Shown piece after piece: positions 25,035 to 33,067 of a stretch of 64,000 bases of DNA. The stretch's first letter is position 1. Every line of letters begins with the position of its first letter. Location: the NCBI GenBank assembly GCA_965248035.1, contig OZ252054.1, positions 62,001 to 126,000 on the forward strand, written 5' to 3'. The notes beneath the pieces are model-generated. The model did no database searches. It was not told the origin of the DNA and saw only the letters and a program-made list of their open reading frames with translations. The stretch is from BJGV01 sp964194745. Its GTDB lineage: Bacteria > Pseudomonadota > Gammaproteobacteria > Burkholderiales > Nitrosomonadaceae. The translations under genes and the position numbers were made by a program.

Positions 25035-25679
25035 ATGCCCTGCAAAAAATCCATGATTTCTATTTTTATTGGCTCGATCTGTACTTTTGTTCTCGGTTCT
25101 GTACCTATTGCTTCAGCGGTGAACAATTCCATTGCTGCGCAGTCCGTGGACAAAGGCTTTATGGTAGCGGAGGCTCACCAATATGGAGTGCACACAGATA
25201 GTAAAGATCAATGCGCTCAAAAAAGCAAAGGCGGCGGCATGATGATGCATACGAGAGGTAGGATGAGGCATGGAGGAGGCAATAGTTATGCACATATGGT
25301 TGCCACTCATGCGGATGAATTAGAACTTTCTGATGCACAACTTGGCAGGATTTACCGTCTGCACATGGAACATGTACAAGAACACAAGCAATTTAAGAAA
25401 AGAATTCGTAAAAGTATGATGCAATTTCATCACGAAAGTATGAAGCCTAGTACAGATGACGCCACTTTACGTAAACTTGGCAACGATCATATAGAGGCAT
25501 TTAAAGCTATGCTTGAGCAGCACATCCGAGGCCGTAATGTAGTGCAAGCCATTCTATCATCTGATCAAAGGAATCAGCTTAAAACTATGAAAATGCATGG
25601 TATGCACGGTGGAGGTCATGGCAAACATAGTAGTAAACATGGCAGACACGGTAGCAATTATGGTCAGCACTATTATTGA
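25035..25679 (+). CDS. Spy/CpxP-like periplasmic protein, His/Met/Gly-rich
   Basis: 214 residues. Signal peptide MISIFIGSICTFVLGSVPIA-SA, then a metal-ligand-rich linker (GGGMMMHTRGRMRHGGG). The helical core includes ELELSDAQLGRIYRLHMEHV, similar to the LTxxQ repeats of Spy/CpxP chaperones, and ILSSDQRNQLKTMKM as the second motif. The tail is His/Gly-rich (GMHGGGHGKHSSKHGRHG). Predicted to be a periplasmic stress chaperone or metal buffer. It neighbours an ECF-controlled bufferin operon, which suggests a shared metal-stress theme. AGGAGAAAC precedes the ATG. Confidence 0.7.
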   Translation: MPCKKSMISIFIGSICTFVLGSVPIASAVNNSIAAQSVDKGFMVAEAHQYGVHTDSKDQCAQKSKGGGMMMHTRGRMRHGGGNSYAHMVATHADELELSDAQLGRIYRLHMEHVQEHKQFKKRIRKSMMQFHHESMKPSTDDATLRKLGNDHIEAFKAMLEQHIRGRNVVQAILSSDQRNQLKTMKMHGMHGGGHGKHSSKHGRHGSNYGQHYY

Positions 25680-25878
25680 GTAATTTGATAAAACTCACTA
25701 TATGATTGCTAACTTATGGCAATGATTTCTCTGTAGAGAGTGCATTTGAATGAATCATGATACTTTAATCAGGGTAGTGCTGGCCGAAATAGTGAAATGA
25801 TGGAACTACAGAGTAAGCTCTGGGAGCTTGCCTGCAGAATGGAGGCGTAGACAGTTAGAGTCCCTATCGAATTTTACC

Positions 25879-26535
25879 TTACCACTTTAATAATCTTTTA
25901 CTCAATAATCTGCCAAAGACTGATAGTATCAATATAGGTATTCCATAATAGACAAAAATATACAAAATTCCGTCCTTGTCACAATGCAAGGCATATGCCG
26001 TTGCAGCAAGGCATCCTACGCTAAATCCGGCTAGCGCACCCAAGGCTGTGGGATTTGGAGAAGCTGTTCTAGAAAACCAAAATTTCCAAGACATCACCAT
26101 AGCTATTCCGCCGCCGCCTATGATAACGGACAGGCAATAAATGGCATTAGGGTCACGGAGGCTTACGATTGCGTCAGATGTAAAAAGATACGGTAGTTGA
26201 ACAATTAGTTGCCACAGCAAAATGGTTCCTGCCAGGAAGAGGGGAACAAAGTGCCATTTTTCGACTCTTTCAATCGGCCTGGAAAGATCCAATATAAGAA
26301 GTATGCTGCCAATCCAGGCGAGTAGAAATATACCAGGTTTCCAGAGCATAGCTCCGTCTTGTAAGGCAGTTGGGTAGTCGGCACGCAGACCCATCATTGC
26401 CAGGACTATACCGGCCACCATCAAGAGGCACAAGGTGCAGTGTACCCAAAGCCTAGAATCTACAAGCGGTTCTTGCGGTTTGAGGTCACTGACCAAACGC
26501 TCGATCAGTTGGTCAGTCATTTTGGACGCCTTCAT
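25879..26535 (-). CDS. nrsF: NrsF-type anti-sigma factor (DUF1109)
   Basis: 218 residues with six hydrophobic segments (for example LWVHCTLCLLMVAGIVLAMM, PGIFLLAWIGSILLILDLS, FVPLFLAGTILLWQLIVQL) after a short cytosolic N-terminus MTDQLIERLVSDL. That is the layout of the DUF1109/NrsF membrane anti-sigma family. Cysteines in the membrane part (LHCDKD, YCLSV) could serve as sensor residues. It overlaps the sigma-factor gene by one base, so the pair is co-transcribed. Expected to hold the sigma factor inactive until metal or oxidative stress. Confidence 0.85.
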   Translation of the reverse strand: MKASKMTDQLIERLVSDLKPQEPLVDSRLWVHCTLCLLMVAGIVLAMMGLRADYPTALQDGAMLWKPGIFLLAWIGSILLILDLSRPIERVEKWHFVPLFLAGTILLWQLIVQLPYLFTSDAIVSLRDPNAIYCLSVIIGGGGIAMVMSWKFWFSRTASPNPTALGALAGFSVGCLAATAYALHCDKDGILYIFVYYGIPILILSVFGRLLSKRLLKW

Positions 26536-27071
26536 CAGTCATCTTGGACCTCTTCGACTGCTGCCATCATTTTTTTCATACCCCGATGTACCATAACTTT
26601 GACCGAAGACGGACTATGACCAGTTTGTTTCGATACTTCTTCAATGGACATTTCCCTAAGTTTAACTAACTCAATCACCTTTGCTTGAGGGGGAGGGATC
26701 AACTTTAGCAAAGTTTTGACATCGTGTTTTGCACAAGCATCACGATCCGTTTCTTGAGACGGAAAATCATCCTCCAACTGAGTTTCAACATATTTTAAAG
26801 TCGCGCGCATGTGGTCAATCCAGCGATGACGTGCAATTGCCGCTATCCATGGGCCGAAAGAATAGTGAGGATCAAAAGTCTGGCGTTTAGCATGTAATGT
26901 CAATAATGTATCCTGTACCAAATCCTCAACGGCGTTAAAATGGACACGTTTGGCAAAGTAGGCCGCAAGCCAGAGACGTAATCCGGTTAATAGCAAACGA
27001 TAAACTTCCTGGTCGCCTTTTAGAGCGGCGTGCATCCATTCATTCCATCTATGGTTGTTATACTTCGTCAT
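26535..27071 (-). CDS. sigF: ECF sigma factor (SigF-like), partner of NrsF
   Basis: 178 residues: region 2 (VEDLVQDTLLTLHAKRQTFD and FGPWIAAIARHRWIDHMRAT) and region 4 (PPQAKVIELVKLREMSIEEV and GHSPSSVKVMVHRGMKKM) are both complete. Directs RNA polymerase to stress promoters. A GTAACC…CGTAT promoter ahead of it, matching one ahead of bufA1, predicts autoregulation. The -10 box is so close to the ATG that the transcript may be nearly leaderless. Confidence 0.88.
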   Translation of the reverse strand: MTKYNNHRWNEWMHAALKGDQEVYRLLLTGLRLWLAAYFAKRVHFNAVEDLVQDTLLTLHAKRQTFDPHYSFGPWIAAIARHRWIDHMRATLKYVETQLEDDFPSQETDRDACAKHDVKTLLKLIPPPQAKVIELVKLREMSIEEVSKQTGHSPSSVKVMVHRGMKKMMAAVEEVQDD

Positions 27072-27084
27072 TAATCTCTATGAT

Positions 27085-27111
27085 ATACGTTATCATTAGC
27101 CCCATGGTTAC
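27085..27111 (-). promoter_or_regulatory. ECF-type promoter ahead of sigF
   Basis: Minus strand GTAACC (27111-27106), 16 bp, CGTAT (27089-27085). It matches the promoter of bufA1 and resembles the GTAACC-N16-CGAA motif I recall for Caulobacter SigF. Confidence 0.65.
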
Positions 27112-27136
27112 ACTTGCATAAAAATTTTTATAGACT

Positions 27137-27163
27137 GTAACCAGTTAATCCACAGCACGTATT
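27137..27163 (+). promoter_or_regulatory. ECF-type promoter of the bufferin operon
   Basis: Plus strand GTAACC (27137-27142), 15 bp, CGTATT (27158-27163), about 90 bp before the bufA1 ATG. Confidence 0.65.
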
Positions 27164-27252
27164 AATAAAGATGAAAGGGACTTGTTTGTGGTCATCTTAG
27201 TAAAAAGTTTTCTTTCTACCCATTTAAAACCAACTTAAAAGGAAGCTAAATC

Positions 27253-27507
27253 ATGCAATTTTCAAAATCTCTCCATACCGTAACTGCTCTTGCATTTTTT
27301 GTGGCAGGTGCTGCGATGCTAGCCCCTGATGTGCAAGCTAAAGAAGGCTTTGAAAAATGTACCGGCATAGCAAAAGCAGGCCAAAATGACTGTGCTGCTA
27401 AGGGCCACAGCTGTGCTGGTAAAGCAAAGAAGGATGGCGACCCAAAGGAATGGCTATATGTTCCAACTGGCACCTGCAATAAGATCGTTGGTGGTAGCGT
27501 TAAGTAA
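27253..27507 (+). CDS. bufA1: Bufferin precursor peptide BufA1 (DUF2282)
   Basis: 84 residues. Signal peptide ending VQA, then a short Cys-rich mature region: FEKCTGIAKAGQNDCAAKG and HSCAGKAKKDGDP with C-terminal GTCNKIV. The four cysteines in KC, DC, SC and TC contexts are those of DUF2282 precursors. In studied bufferins these cysteines are modified by the MNIO enzyme to bind copper in the periplasm. First gene of a four-gene operon preceded by an ECF-type promoter. AAAAGGAAGC gives a good ribosome site. Confidence 0.9.
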   Translation: MQFSKSLHTVTALAFFVAGAAMLAPDVQAKEGFEKCTGIAKAGQNDCAAKGHSCAGKAKKDGDPKEWLYVPTGTCNKIVGGSVK

Positions 27508-27509
27508 TA

Positions 27510-28394
27510 TTGAGAAACTCCCTGGTTCCTGCCGTGCAGCATCAAACGCTTGAATTGGCCGGTATTGGATTGCGTGCGCCGCATGTGCGGAAACTTTTAA
27601 CATCTAAAGCGGATGTAGGGTTTTTAGAAGCCCATTCTGAGAATTACTTTGGTGGTGGGCAACCTCGTAAGCTACTTAAACAGATCGCTGAGATATATCC
27701 TGTTTCCCTTCATGGGGTGGGGCTTTCCCTTGGGCGTGGAGATGGTCTCGATCAAGAACATATCAGGCAAATCAAGTCGCTTATTGATGAAATTAAGCCC
27801 GTTTTTGTATCCGAGCACCTGACCTGGAGTGCTTATAACCATATTCACGTCCCTGATCTGTTGCCCATCCCCTTTATTAACGAGGCCATGGATGTGTTTG
27901 TAGATCATGTTAAAGAATTTCAGGATAAAATTGGACGGCAGGTATTGATTGAAAACCCATCAAACTATCTCGTCTTTGACGATCTAGATTATACCGAACC
28001 AGAATTTTTAAATGAGCTGGTAGATCGGAGTGGATGTGGGCTCCTACTCGATATTAATAATATTTTCGTTAGTGCACATAATCTTGACTACGACCCGCAG
28101 AGCTATATCGACAGTATTCTAATCGATGGCCGGGTTAAGCAGTTTCATCTTGCTGGGTATCAAATTAACACGTTAGAAAATAATGAGAAGATCTATCTTG
28201 ATACGCATGGCAAGCCTGTTTATCCTGAAGTCTGGAGTCTGTATGAATATGCACTACGTCGCTTCCGGGACGTAGAGACCCTAATCGAATGGGATATTGA
28301 TATTCCTGCGTTAGATGTTTTGGTCGCGGAAGCAAACAAAGCCAATGTGTTACATCAGCGCGTTAAGAAGGAATTCGATGCCTGCACTGCATAA
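27510..28394 (+). CDS. bufB: BufB, MNIO-family (DUF692) peptide-modifying enzyme
   Basis: 294 residues from a TTG that follows the bufA1 stop by two bases. The DUF692 TIM-barrel signature is clear: GIGLRAPHVRKLL, LEAHSENYFGGG, SLHGVGLSLG, SEHLTWSAYN, LIENPSNYL, LLLDINNIFVSAHN, FHLAGY and DTHG and EWDIDIP supply the His, Glu, Asp and Asn ligands of a multinuclear iron centre. Predicted to modify cysteines of BufA1. The TTG start is the only one that keeps the leading strand residues. Confidence 0.9.
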   Translation: MRNSLVPAVQHQTLELAGIGLRAPHVRKLLTSKADVGFLEAHSENYFGGGQPRKLLKQIAEIYPVSLHGVGLSLGRGDGLDQEHIRQIKSLIDEIKPVFVSEHLTWSAYNHIHVPDLLPIPFINEAMDVFVDHVKEFQDKIGRQVLIENPSNYLVFDDLDYTEPEFLNELVDRSGCGLLLDINNIFVSAHNLDYDPQSYIDSILIDGRVKQFHLAGYQINTLENNEKIYLDTHGKPVYPEVWSLYEYALRRFRDVETLIEWDIDIPALDVLVAEANKANVLHQRVKKEFDACTA

Positions 28395-29151
28395 CATTCA
28401 GGCTGCATTTATGCACGATGTTTATACGGGCGAGCACACCAGCGCCGTCTATCTGAACAAAAGTAAATCTAGTTCACCAGAAAGACTTAATATTTATTAC
28501 AACAACACGCTGCTTGGTCTGACAGACATTTTGGCAGGCGCATATCCTGTATTACAGAAAATCGTTGGGGAAGGCTTTTTCAGAACTATCGGATACCATT
28601 ATATCGAGATACATTCACAGTCTACTGGCAATCGTCATACATTTGGAGCAGAACTTGGTGCGTTTTTAAGCTCATATCAACCCGCCGCACCATGGCCTTA
28701 TCTTTCCGATATGGCCGCTATTGAGTGGGCATACTTTCAAGCAGCGATCGCTGATAATGCTTTGGCAATAGATTTCAATAGCTTAACAAATCTAATATCT
28801 GATCAACCTGATTTTGTATTGTCGCTTCATCCTGGGGTCCATTTTGTTGATCTGTGTTTTAATTCTCTTGAGATTTGGCAGGAGCATCAAAAAAACGAGA
28901 TTGAAACCATTATGCTCTGCGAAAACGCACAAACTGTTCTCATCTGGCGTGATCAGGAGGATGTCGTTCTTCTAAAAAAAATATCGGCATCCTTGAAAAA
29001 ATTGCTTGCATCCTGCCGGGAAGGCAAAAGCTTTGCCGAAGCGATGTTCCAGGCAGGAGAGGGACTACAAGATCTCCAGGCATTTCAACAGGAATTCGCT
29101 CAGGTTGTATCTTTGGGTGTATTTATAAACAAGGATGGATACCAATGTTGA
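28378..29151 (+). CDS. bufC: BufC, DUF2063-type partner of the MNIO enzyme
   Basis: 257 residues from ATG 28378 (MPALHNIQAAFMHDVYTGEH). The start lies 17 bp inside bufB; an in-frame upstream codon at 28315 is rejected because the DUF2063 domain begins with LHNIQAAF. Shows the family's RLNIYYNNTLLGLTDILAG, YPVLQKIVGEGFF and LSDMAAIEWAYFQA blocks. In bufferin-type clusters this protein helps the MNIO enzyme recognise its substrate. It overlaps doxX by seven bases. Confidence 0.85.
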   Translation: MPALHNIQAAFMHDVYTGEHTSAVYLNKSKSSSPERLNIYYNNTLLGLTDILAGAYPVLQKIVGEGFFRTIGYHYIEIHSQSTGNRHTFGAELGAFLSSYQPAAPWPYLSDMAAIEWAYFQAAIADNALAIDFNSLTNLISDQPDFVLSLHPGVHFVDLCFNSLEIWQEHQKNEIETIMLCENAQTVLIWRDQEDVVLLKKISASLKKLLASCREGKSFAEAMFQAGEGLQDLQAFQQEFAQVVSLGVFINKDGYQC

Positions 29152-29591
29152 TCAGATACGTATGCTCCATGGGAAATAAACTTATTGGCAACGCTAGTTG
29201 GTTTCAAGCCATTGCGTTGCTAGTGGTTCGGTTGTGGATCGCTGAGGTTTTCTTTATGTCAGGGCTGACAAAGATCAAGAGCTGGAACACGACGGTCGCT
29301 CTCTTTGCAGATGAATATAAGGTTCCGCTTCTTTCACCGGAGATCGCAGCCTATATAACCACTACCGCCGAGCTGGTTTTGCCCATGCTGCTCATCCTGG
29401 GCCTAATGACGCCGCTGAGCGTGCTTGGCTTGATGGGCATGACGTTAGTGATTGAGATTTTCGTTTACCCCGACACTACCGAACACTATTACTGGCTTTT
29501 GCTGATGGGTGTTTTGCTGACACATGGGGGCGGAAAGTTTGGACTAGATTATTGGTTGATGAAGCGTTTTGGAAAATGTTCTGGCATGTAA
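29145..29591 (+). CDS. DoxX-family membrane protein of the bufferin operon
   Basis: 148 residues with four membrane segments: LLVVRLWIAEVFFMSGLTKI, AELVLPMLLILGLMTPL, VLGLMGMTLVIEIFVYP and YYWLLLMGVLLTHGGG. The RLWIAEVFFMSGLTKI start is typical of DoxX/quinol-oxidase-like proteins regularly found behind bufB and bufC. The role in metal handling is not settled. ATG at 29169 (MGNKL) is an alternative start. Last gene of the operon. Confidence 0.8.
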   Translation: MLIRYVCSMGNKLIGNASWFQAIALLVVRLWIAEVFFMSGLTKIKSWNTTVALFADEYKVPLLSPEIAAYITTTAELVLPMLLILGLMTPLSVLGLMGMTLVIEIFVYPDTTEHYYWLLLMGVLLTHGGGKFGLDYWLMKRFGKCSGM

Positions 29592-29774
29592 AGCTGCGCA
29601 TAATAAATAGTGCGAAGCATATAAATAAGAATGCTTCTTCCCATCTGCTTTCATCTTTATTTGCCTAAATACCTGCATAGATATCTGTTCAAGTAAGCAT
29701 TTTATAGTTACCTATATCATCCTACTTGTAACTATTTTTGGTATTGACATCATTTTGCAGTAAGGAGAAAAGCG

Positions 29775-30365
29775 ATGAAACTTTACACCGATCCTTTGTC
29801 TGGCAATTCTCATAAAGTACGGCTGATGCTAGCGCTGATTGGAAAAGAGTATGACGAAGTGACGGTGGATCTATCCACAGGCGAGCATAAAACACCTACC
29901 TTTTTAGCTAAACATCCACTAGGGCAGGTTCCAGTGTTGGAAGATGGAGCAGAATATGCTTATGACTCACAAGGTATTCTGGTCTATCTGAATGCAAAAT
30001 ATGCGGATGACGCATACGTTCCGAAAGATCCGCTGAGCCAGTTACATGTTGCATTCTGGTTGTCTTTTGCAGCCAATGAGGTGCAGCATAGCCTTAGTAA
30101 GGCGCGGTCGGTGAAGCTGTTCAGGGCACCGCATGATTACGAGGTGTTAGTGGAAGCTTCCCACACCTATTTGATCTTCATCGATAGCCAGTTATCTGGG
30201 TGTGACTGGCTGGTGGGGGAGGGCATCACAATTGCTGATCTAGCAGTATTTCCGTATGTGATGTTAACGAAAGATACTACAATCAAATTAAGTAAGTATC
30301 CAAAAGTTGAGTCATGGGTCAAACGCATAGAGACTCAAGACTGGTATGTCCCCATGCCAGGCTGA
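29775..30365 (+). CDS. Glutathione S-transferase family protein
   Basis: 196 residues. N-terminal thioredoxin-like domain MKLYTDPLSGNSHKVRLML with the cis-proline loop GQVPVLEDG and DSQGILVYL, then an all-helical C-terminal domain with the conserved DWLVGEGITIADLAVFPY block (N-capping/IAD motif). Likely conjugates glutathione to electrophiles or acts in redox repair. AAGGAGAAAAGCG is a strong ribosome site. Followed after 7 bp by a DCC protein gene in the same direction. Confidence 0.88.
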   Translation: MKLYTDPLSGNSHKVRLMLALIGKEYDEVTVDLSTGEHKTPTFLAKHPLGQVPVLEDGAEYAYDSQGILVYLNAKYADDAYVPKDPLSQLHVAFWLSFAANEVQHSLSKARSVKLFRAPHDYEVLVEASHTYLIFIDSQLSGCDWLVGEGITIADLAVFPYVMLTKDTTIKLSKYPKVESWVKRIETQDWYVPMPG

Positions 30366-30372
30366 TAATGCT

Positions 30373-30735
30373 ATGAATGAGAAGGTTGTTGTTTATTACG
30401 ATGGTGCCTGTCCAGAGTGTGTTAAGGACAGATGCTGGTATGAAAAACTTGCGGGCACGGAAGCTGCAAATGTAGATTGGTTTGATATAACTGGACAAGA
30501 AGAGCAGCTGCGTGAAATGGGCATTGATCCGCATAAAGCATTAACGGAGTTGCATGTAAAAGATGAGAACCAATGTATCCTATCTGAACTCGATGCTTAC
30601 ATACTTCTGATGAGAAGGGTGCCAAGATTAAGGCCGCTTGCTTGGCTGATCAGCTTGCCGCTTGTTCGACCTAGTATTGCAAAATTTTACCATTGGCAAG
30701 TTAACCGGAGACTTCAACGTACCCAGCGAATATAG
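30373..30735 (+). CDS. DCC-type (DUF393) thiol-disulfide oxidoreductase-like protein
   Basis: 120 residues from ATG 30373. YYDGACPECVKDRCWYEKLA has the DGxCPxC signature of the DCC family, a thioredoxin-like fold with a CxxC pair. The C-terminal MRRVPRLRPLAWLISLPLVR helix is also typical. Role unknown; co-directional with the GST gene seven bases upstream. An in-frame upstream start at 30346 would overlap GST and is less likely. Confidence 0.8.
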   Translation: MNEKVVVYYDGACPECVKDRCWYEKLAGTEAANVDWFDITGQEEQLREMGIDPHKALTELHVKDENQCILSELDAYILLMRRVPRLRPLAWLISLPLVRPSIAKFYHWQVNRRLQRTQRI

Positions 30736-30979
30736 ACCGATTAGGCTGGAAATGCTGATAGAAAGATCGGCGAGATTGTAGTGAATGTTATATTAACAAT
30801 CTTTATGAGTTCATCCAATTTCTTCTCTGGTACGAGGGAAGACTTTCTCGTTATATCGATCCTTATGGCAGCATAATCATGCTTGATTGCATTTGGCTGG
30901 CAGAGAATATCAACTCGCAGAGTATTTGCATTGGATCATCCGCGCATCGAATCGTTTTGTAGGCAACAACTGAGACATC

Positions 30980-31591
30980 ATGAAACGAAACAATGAAACG
31001 TGGCTGATACATCTGAGAAGCAAAGGTGCAGATCAGCAGGAGGCATTGTCGGATCTACGGGATGCGCTGATTCGTAGTTTGCGTGGAGCATTGTGGAATG
31101 ACTCGCTTATCGATGATGCGTTTCTGGAAGATACCGTACAGGATACGATCATTCGTATTCTTGAGCGACTCAAACAATTTGAGGGACGTAGCCGGTTCCT
31201 GACATGGGCAACATCCATAGCTATCCGAGTTGCCATGAGTGAACTTCGGCGCCACAGATGGAAAAATGTGTCACTTGAAGAAGTAATCGCAGATGCGAAT
31301 CTCGCTCCAGAAAGAGTTATCGATGATGGTTCTGAGCCGAGCATACAAAGGGAGCGAAAGGCGGTCATCGAAATGATGCATGGCTTGATTCAGAACGACT
31401 TGACAGAGAAGCAGCGGGTGGCACTTCTTGCTGAGTTAAAGGAGATGCCGCAAGATGAAATTGCTAGACATATCGGTAGCAATCGTAACGCTGTTTACAA
31501 GTTAACGCACGATGCACGTAAGCGACTCAAACAAGGGTTTGAAGCTGTCGGTTATGAAATTACTGATATCCAAGCAATTTTTGCTAATTGA
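30980..31591 (+). CDS. ECF-family sigma factor
   Basis: 203 residues. Region 2: FLEDTVQDTIIRILERLKQFEG and FLTWATSIAIRVAMSELRRHRW; region 4: LTEKQRVALLAELKEMPQDEI and GSNRNAVYKLTHDARKRLKQGF. A sigma factor separate from the NrsF-linked one. A small zinc-finger protein gene follows after 10 bp and is the likely anti-sigma regulator. The target regulon is not visible. Confidence 0.86.
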   Translation: MKRNNETWLIHLRSKGADQQEALSDLRDALIRSLRGALWNDSLIDDAFLEDTVQDTIIRILERLKQFEGRSRFLTWATSIAIRVAMSELRRHRWKNVSLEEVIADANLAPERVIDDGSEPSIQRERKAVIEMMHGLIQNDLTEKQRVALLAELKEMPQDEIARHIGSNRNAVYKLTHDARKRLKQGFEAVGYEITDIQAIFAN

Positions 31592-31601
31592 GGAATAAAC
31601 C

Positions 31602-31838
31602 ATGTCACTTTCAAAGAAAGAGATTGATGGATTGATCCGGCTGATTAGTCTTACGAAGGACGAAGAGATCAATTGTGAGCAGTGTCTCTCGTCGGTTGCT
31701 GAATTTGCAGAACAAGAGTTGAAGGGTAAATCAGTTCCGGAAGCACTGAAAGCTGTCGAACACCACCTATCAGTCTGCGCAGAGTGTCACGAGGAGTACA
31801 TATTTCTGCAGAGTGCATTACGAAAAATGGATGGCTAA
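31602..31838 (+). CDS. Zinc-finger-type anti-sigma-like protein
   Basis: 78 residues, no membrane segment. CEQCLSSV near the start and HHLSVCAECHEEY near the end give an HxxxCxxC arrangement like the zf-HC2 anti-sigma domain. Soluble zinc anti-sigma factors of this size sit next to their sigma gene, as here. Overlaps the next gene by eight bases. Confidence 0.75.
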   Translation: MSLSKKEIDGLIRLISLTKDEEINCEQCLSSVAEFAEQELKGKSVPEALKAVEHHLSVCAECHEEYIFLQSALRKMDG

Positions 31839-32196
31839 GACGATAAAGATCCAAATTAAGCGCGTTTATGACCCGCCTAAAAACGATGATGGTCTGCGAG
31901 TTTTGGTGGATCGTCTGTGGCCGCGTGGGTTGAAAAAAGCCAATGCTCGTATTGATTTCTGGGCGAAGGAGCTAGCGCCAACGACCCCTCTTCGAAAATG
32001 GTTCAATCATGAGGCACTAAAATTCAGTGAGTTCCGTTTACGCTATCTCAAGGAGCTCGCCTTCAAGCACGATGTTGCTCGGAGAATACTTGATCAGGCA
32101 GCAGGTGGAACGATTACACTTCTTTTTGCGGCTCAAGATCACTCACATAATCAAGCCGTCGTTTTGCAGGGTTTCCTGTCTGAAGACCTAACATAA
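31831..32196 (+). CDS. DUF488 family protein
   Basis: 121 residues from ATG 31831. The family's opening IQIKRVYDPPKNDDGLRVLV, DRLWPRGLKKANARIDFWAK and LAPTTPLRKWF blocks and a closing TLLFAAQDHSHNQAVVL are all present. DUF488 proteins are uncharacterised. Translationally coupled (8-bp overlap) to the zinc-finger gene, forming a three-gene operon with the sigma factor. Confidence 0.85.
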   Translation: MAKTIKIQIKRVYDPPKNDDGLRVLVDRLWPRGLKKANARIDFWAKELAPTTPLRKWFNHEALKFSEFRLRYLKELAFKHDVARRILDQAAGGTITLLFAAQDHSHNQAVVLQGFLSEDLT

Positions 32197-32392
32197 AGTC
32201 GAAACTTAAGATAACCTGCCCTTCATTTTACAGACAATTCTACCTTTTCAGCTTTTCCTAATAATAATTGTTACTTTTTCTAAAGTAGGTAAGATATGCG
32301 AGCTCTGCAGCGTCATAAAAAATACCAACGAGGACAAATGAGGTTGATTCAAGGGGATTTACTTAATAGTTCCTCGGCAGGTAACTACTCTA

Positions 32393-32406
32393 CGAATCGC
32401 GATTCG
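32393..32406. promoter_or_regulatory. Perfect 14-bp palindrome ahead of the P460 genes
   Basis: CGAATCGCGATTCG, 38 bp before the ATG at 32445. A candidate repressor or activator site for the cytochrome pair; no matching second copy was found in the window. Confidence 0.45.
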
Positions 32407-32444
32407 ACGGGAAATTTAAGACTAAACTGGTTAGGGAGATTATC

Positions 32445-33065
32445 ATGAACTTACGGAAATGTTTATTATCAGCTATTTATGTACTTCTATTAGGGTCAAT
32501 TCTACAGATAATGCCTGTTAGTGCCGTCTATGCGGAGGAGTTTTTTACCATTAAGAATGGCCAACTGCAACGCCCGACTGGGTACCGCGAGTGGATCTAC
32601 GTAGGCACTCCAGTCACCCCCAATGATATGAACGATGGGAAAGCAGCATTTCCCGAATTTCACAACGTCTATATTGATCCAAAGAGTTGGGCGCATTGGA
32701 AAAAGACGGGTAGCTTTCGTGAAGGCAGCATTCTAATTAAGGAGCTTATTAGTGTTGGATCAAAGTCTGCAGCCAGCGGCAAAGGATACTTTATGGGTAA
32801 CTTTTTAGGCCTAGAGGCTACGATCAAGAGTAAGAAACGTTATCCCGACGAGCCAGGTAACTGGGCATATTACAGTTTTTCGACAAAGGACCATAAGACG
32901 TTGAAGACCTCAACTGCCAAGTTTCCAACAGCATCGTGCAATGGATGTCATCAAGCTTCCGCAGCCGAAGATTGGGTATTTACTCAGTATTACCCAGTGT
33001 TGCGCGCAGGCAAAGCGGCGGGTGATAAAGGGGTGGGCGGTAAGCGGTCTAAGTTGGAAAACTGA
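32445..33065 (+). CDS. Cytochrome P460
   Basis: 206 residues. Signal peptide ending VYAEEF directs export. TGYREWIYVGTPVTPNDMND, YIDPKSWAHWKKTGSFREG and EPGNWAYYSF match the N. europaea cytochrome P460 sequence as I recall it. CNGCH at about residue 165 binds the single c-type heme. The lysine of ILIKELISVG is the best candidate for the heme-lysine cross-link that defines P460. The family oxidises hydroxylamine (to N2O with nitric oxide) in the periplasm of ammonia oxidisers. GGGAGATTATC precedes the ATG. The next gene is a paralogue two bases later. Confidence 0.9.
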   Translation: MNLRKCLLSAIYVLLLGSILQIMPVSAVYAEEFFTIKNGQLQRPTGYREWIYVGTPVTPNDMNDGKAAFPEFHNVYIDPKSWAHWKKTGSFREGSILIKELISVGSKSAASGKGYFMGNFLGLEATIKSKKRYPDEPGNWAYYSFSTKDHKTLKTSTAKFPTASCNGCHQASAAEDWVFTQYYPVLRAGKAAGDKGVGGKRSKLEN

Positions 33066-33067
33066 TC

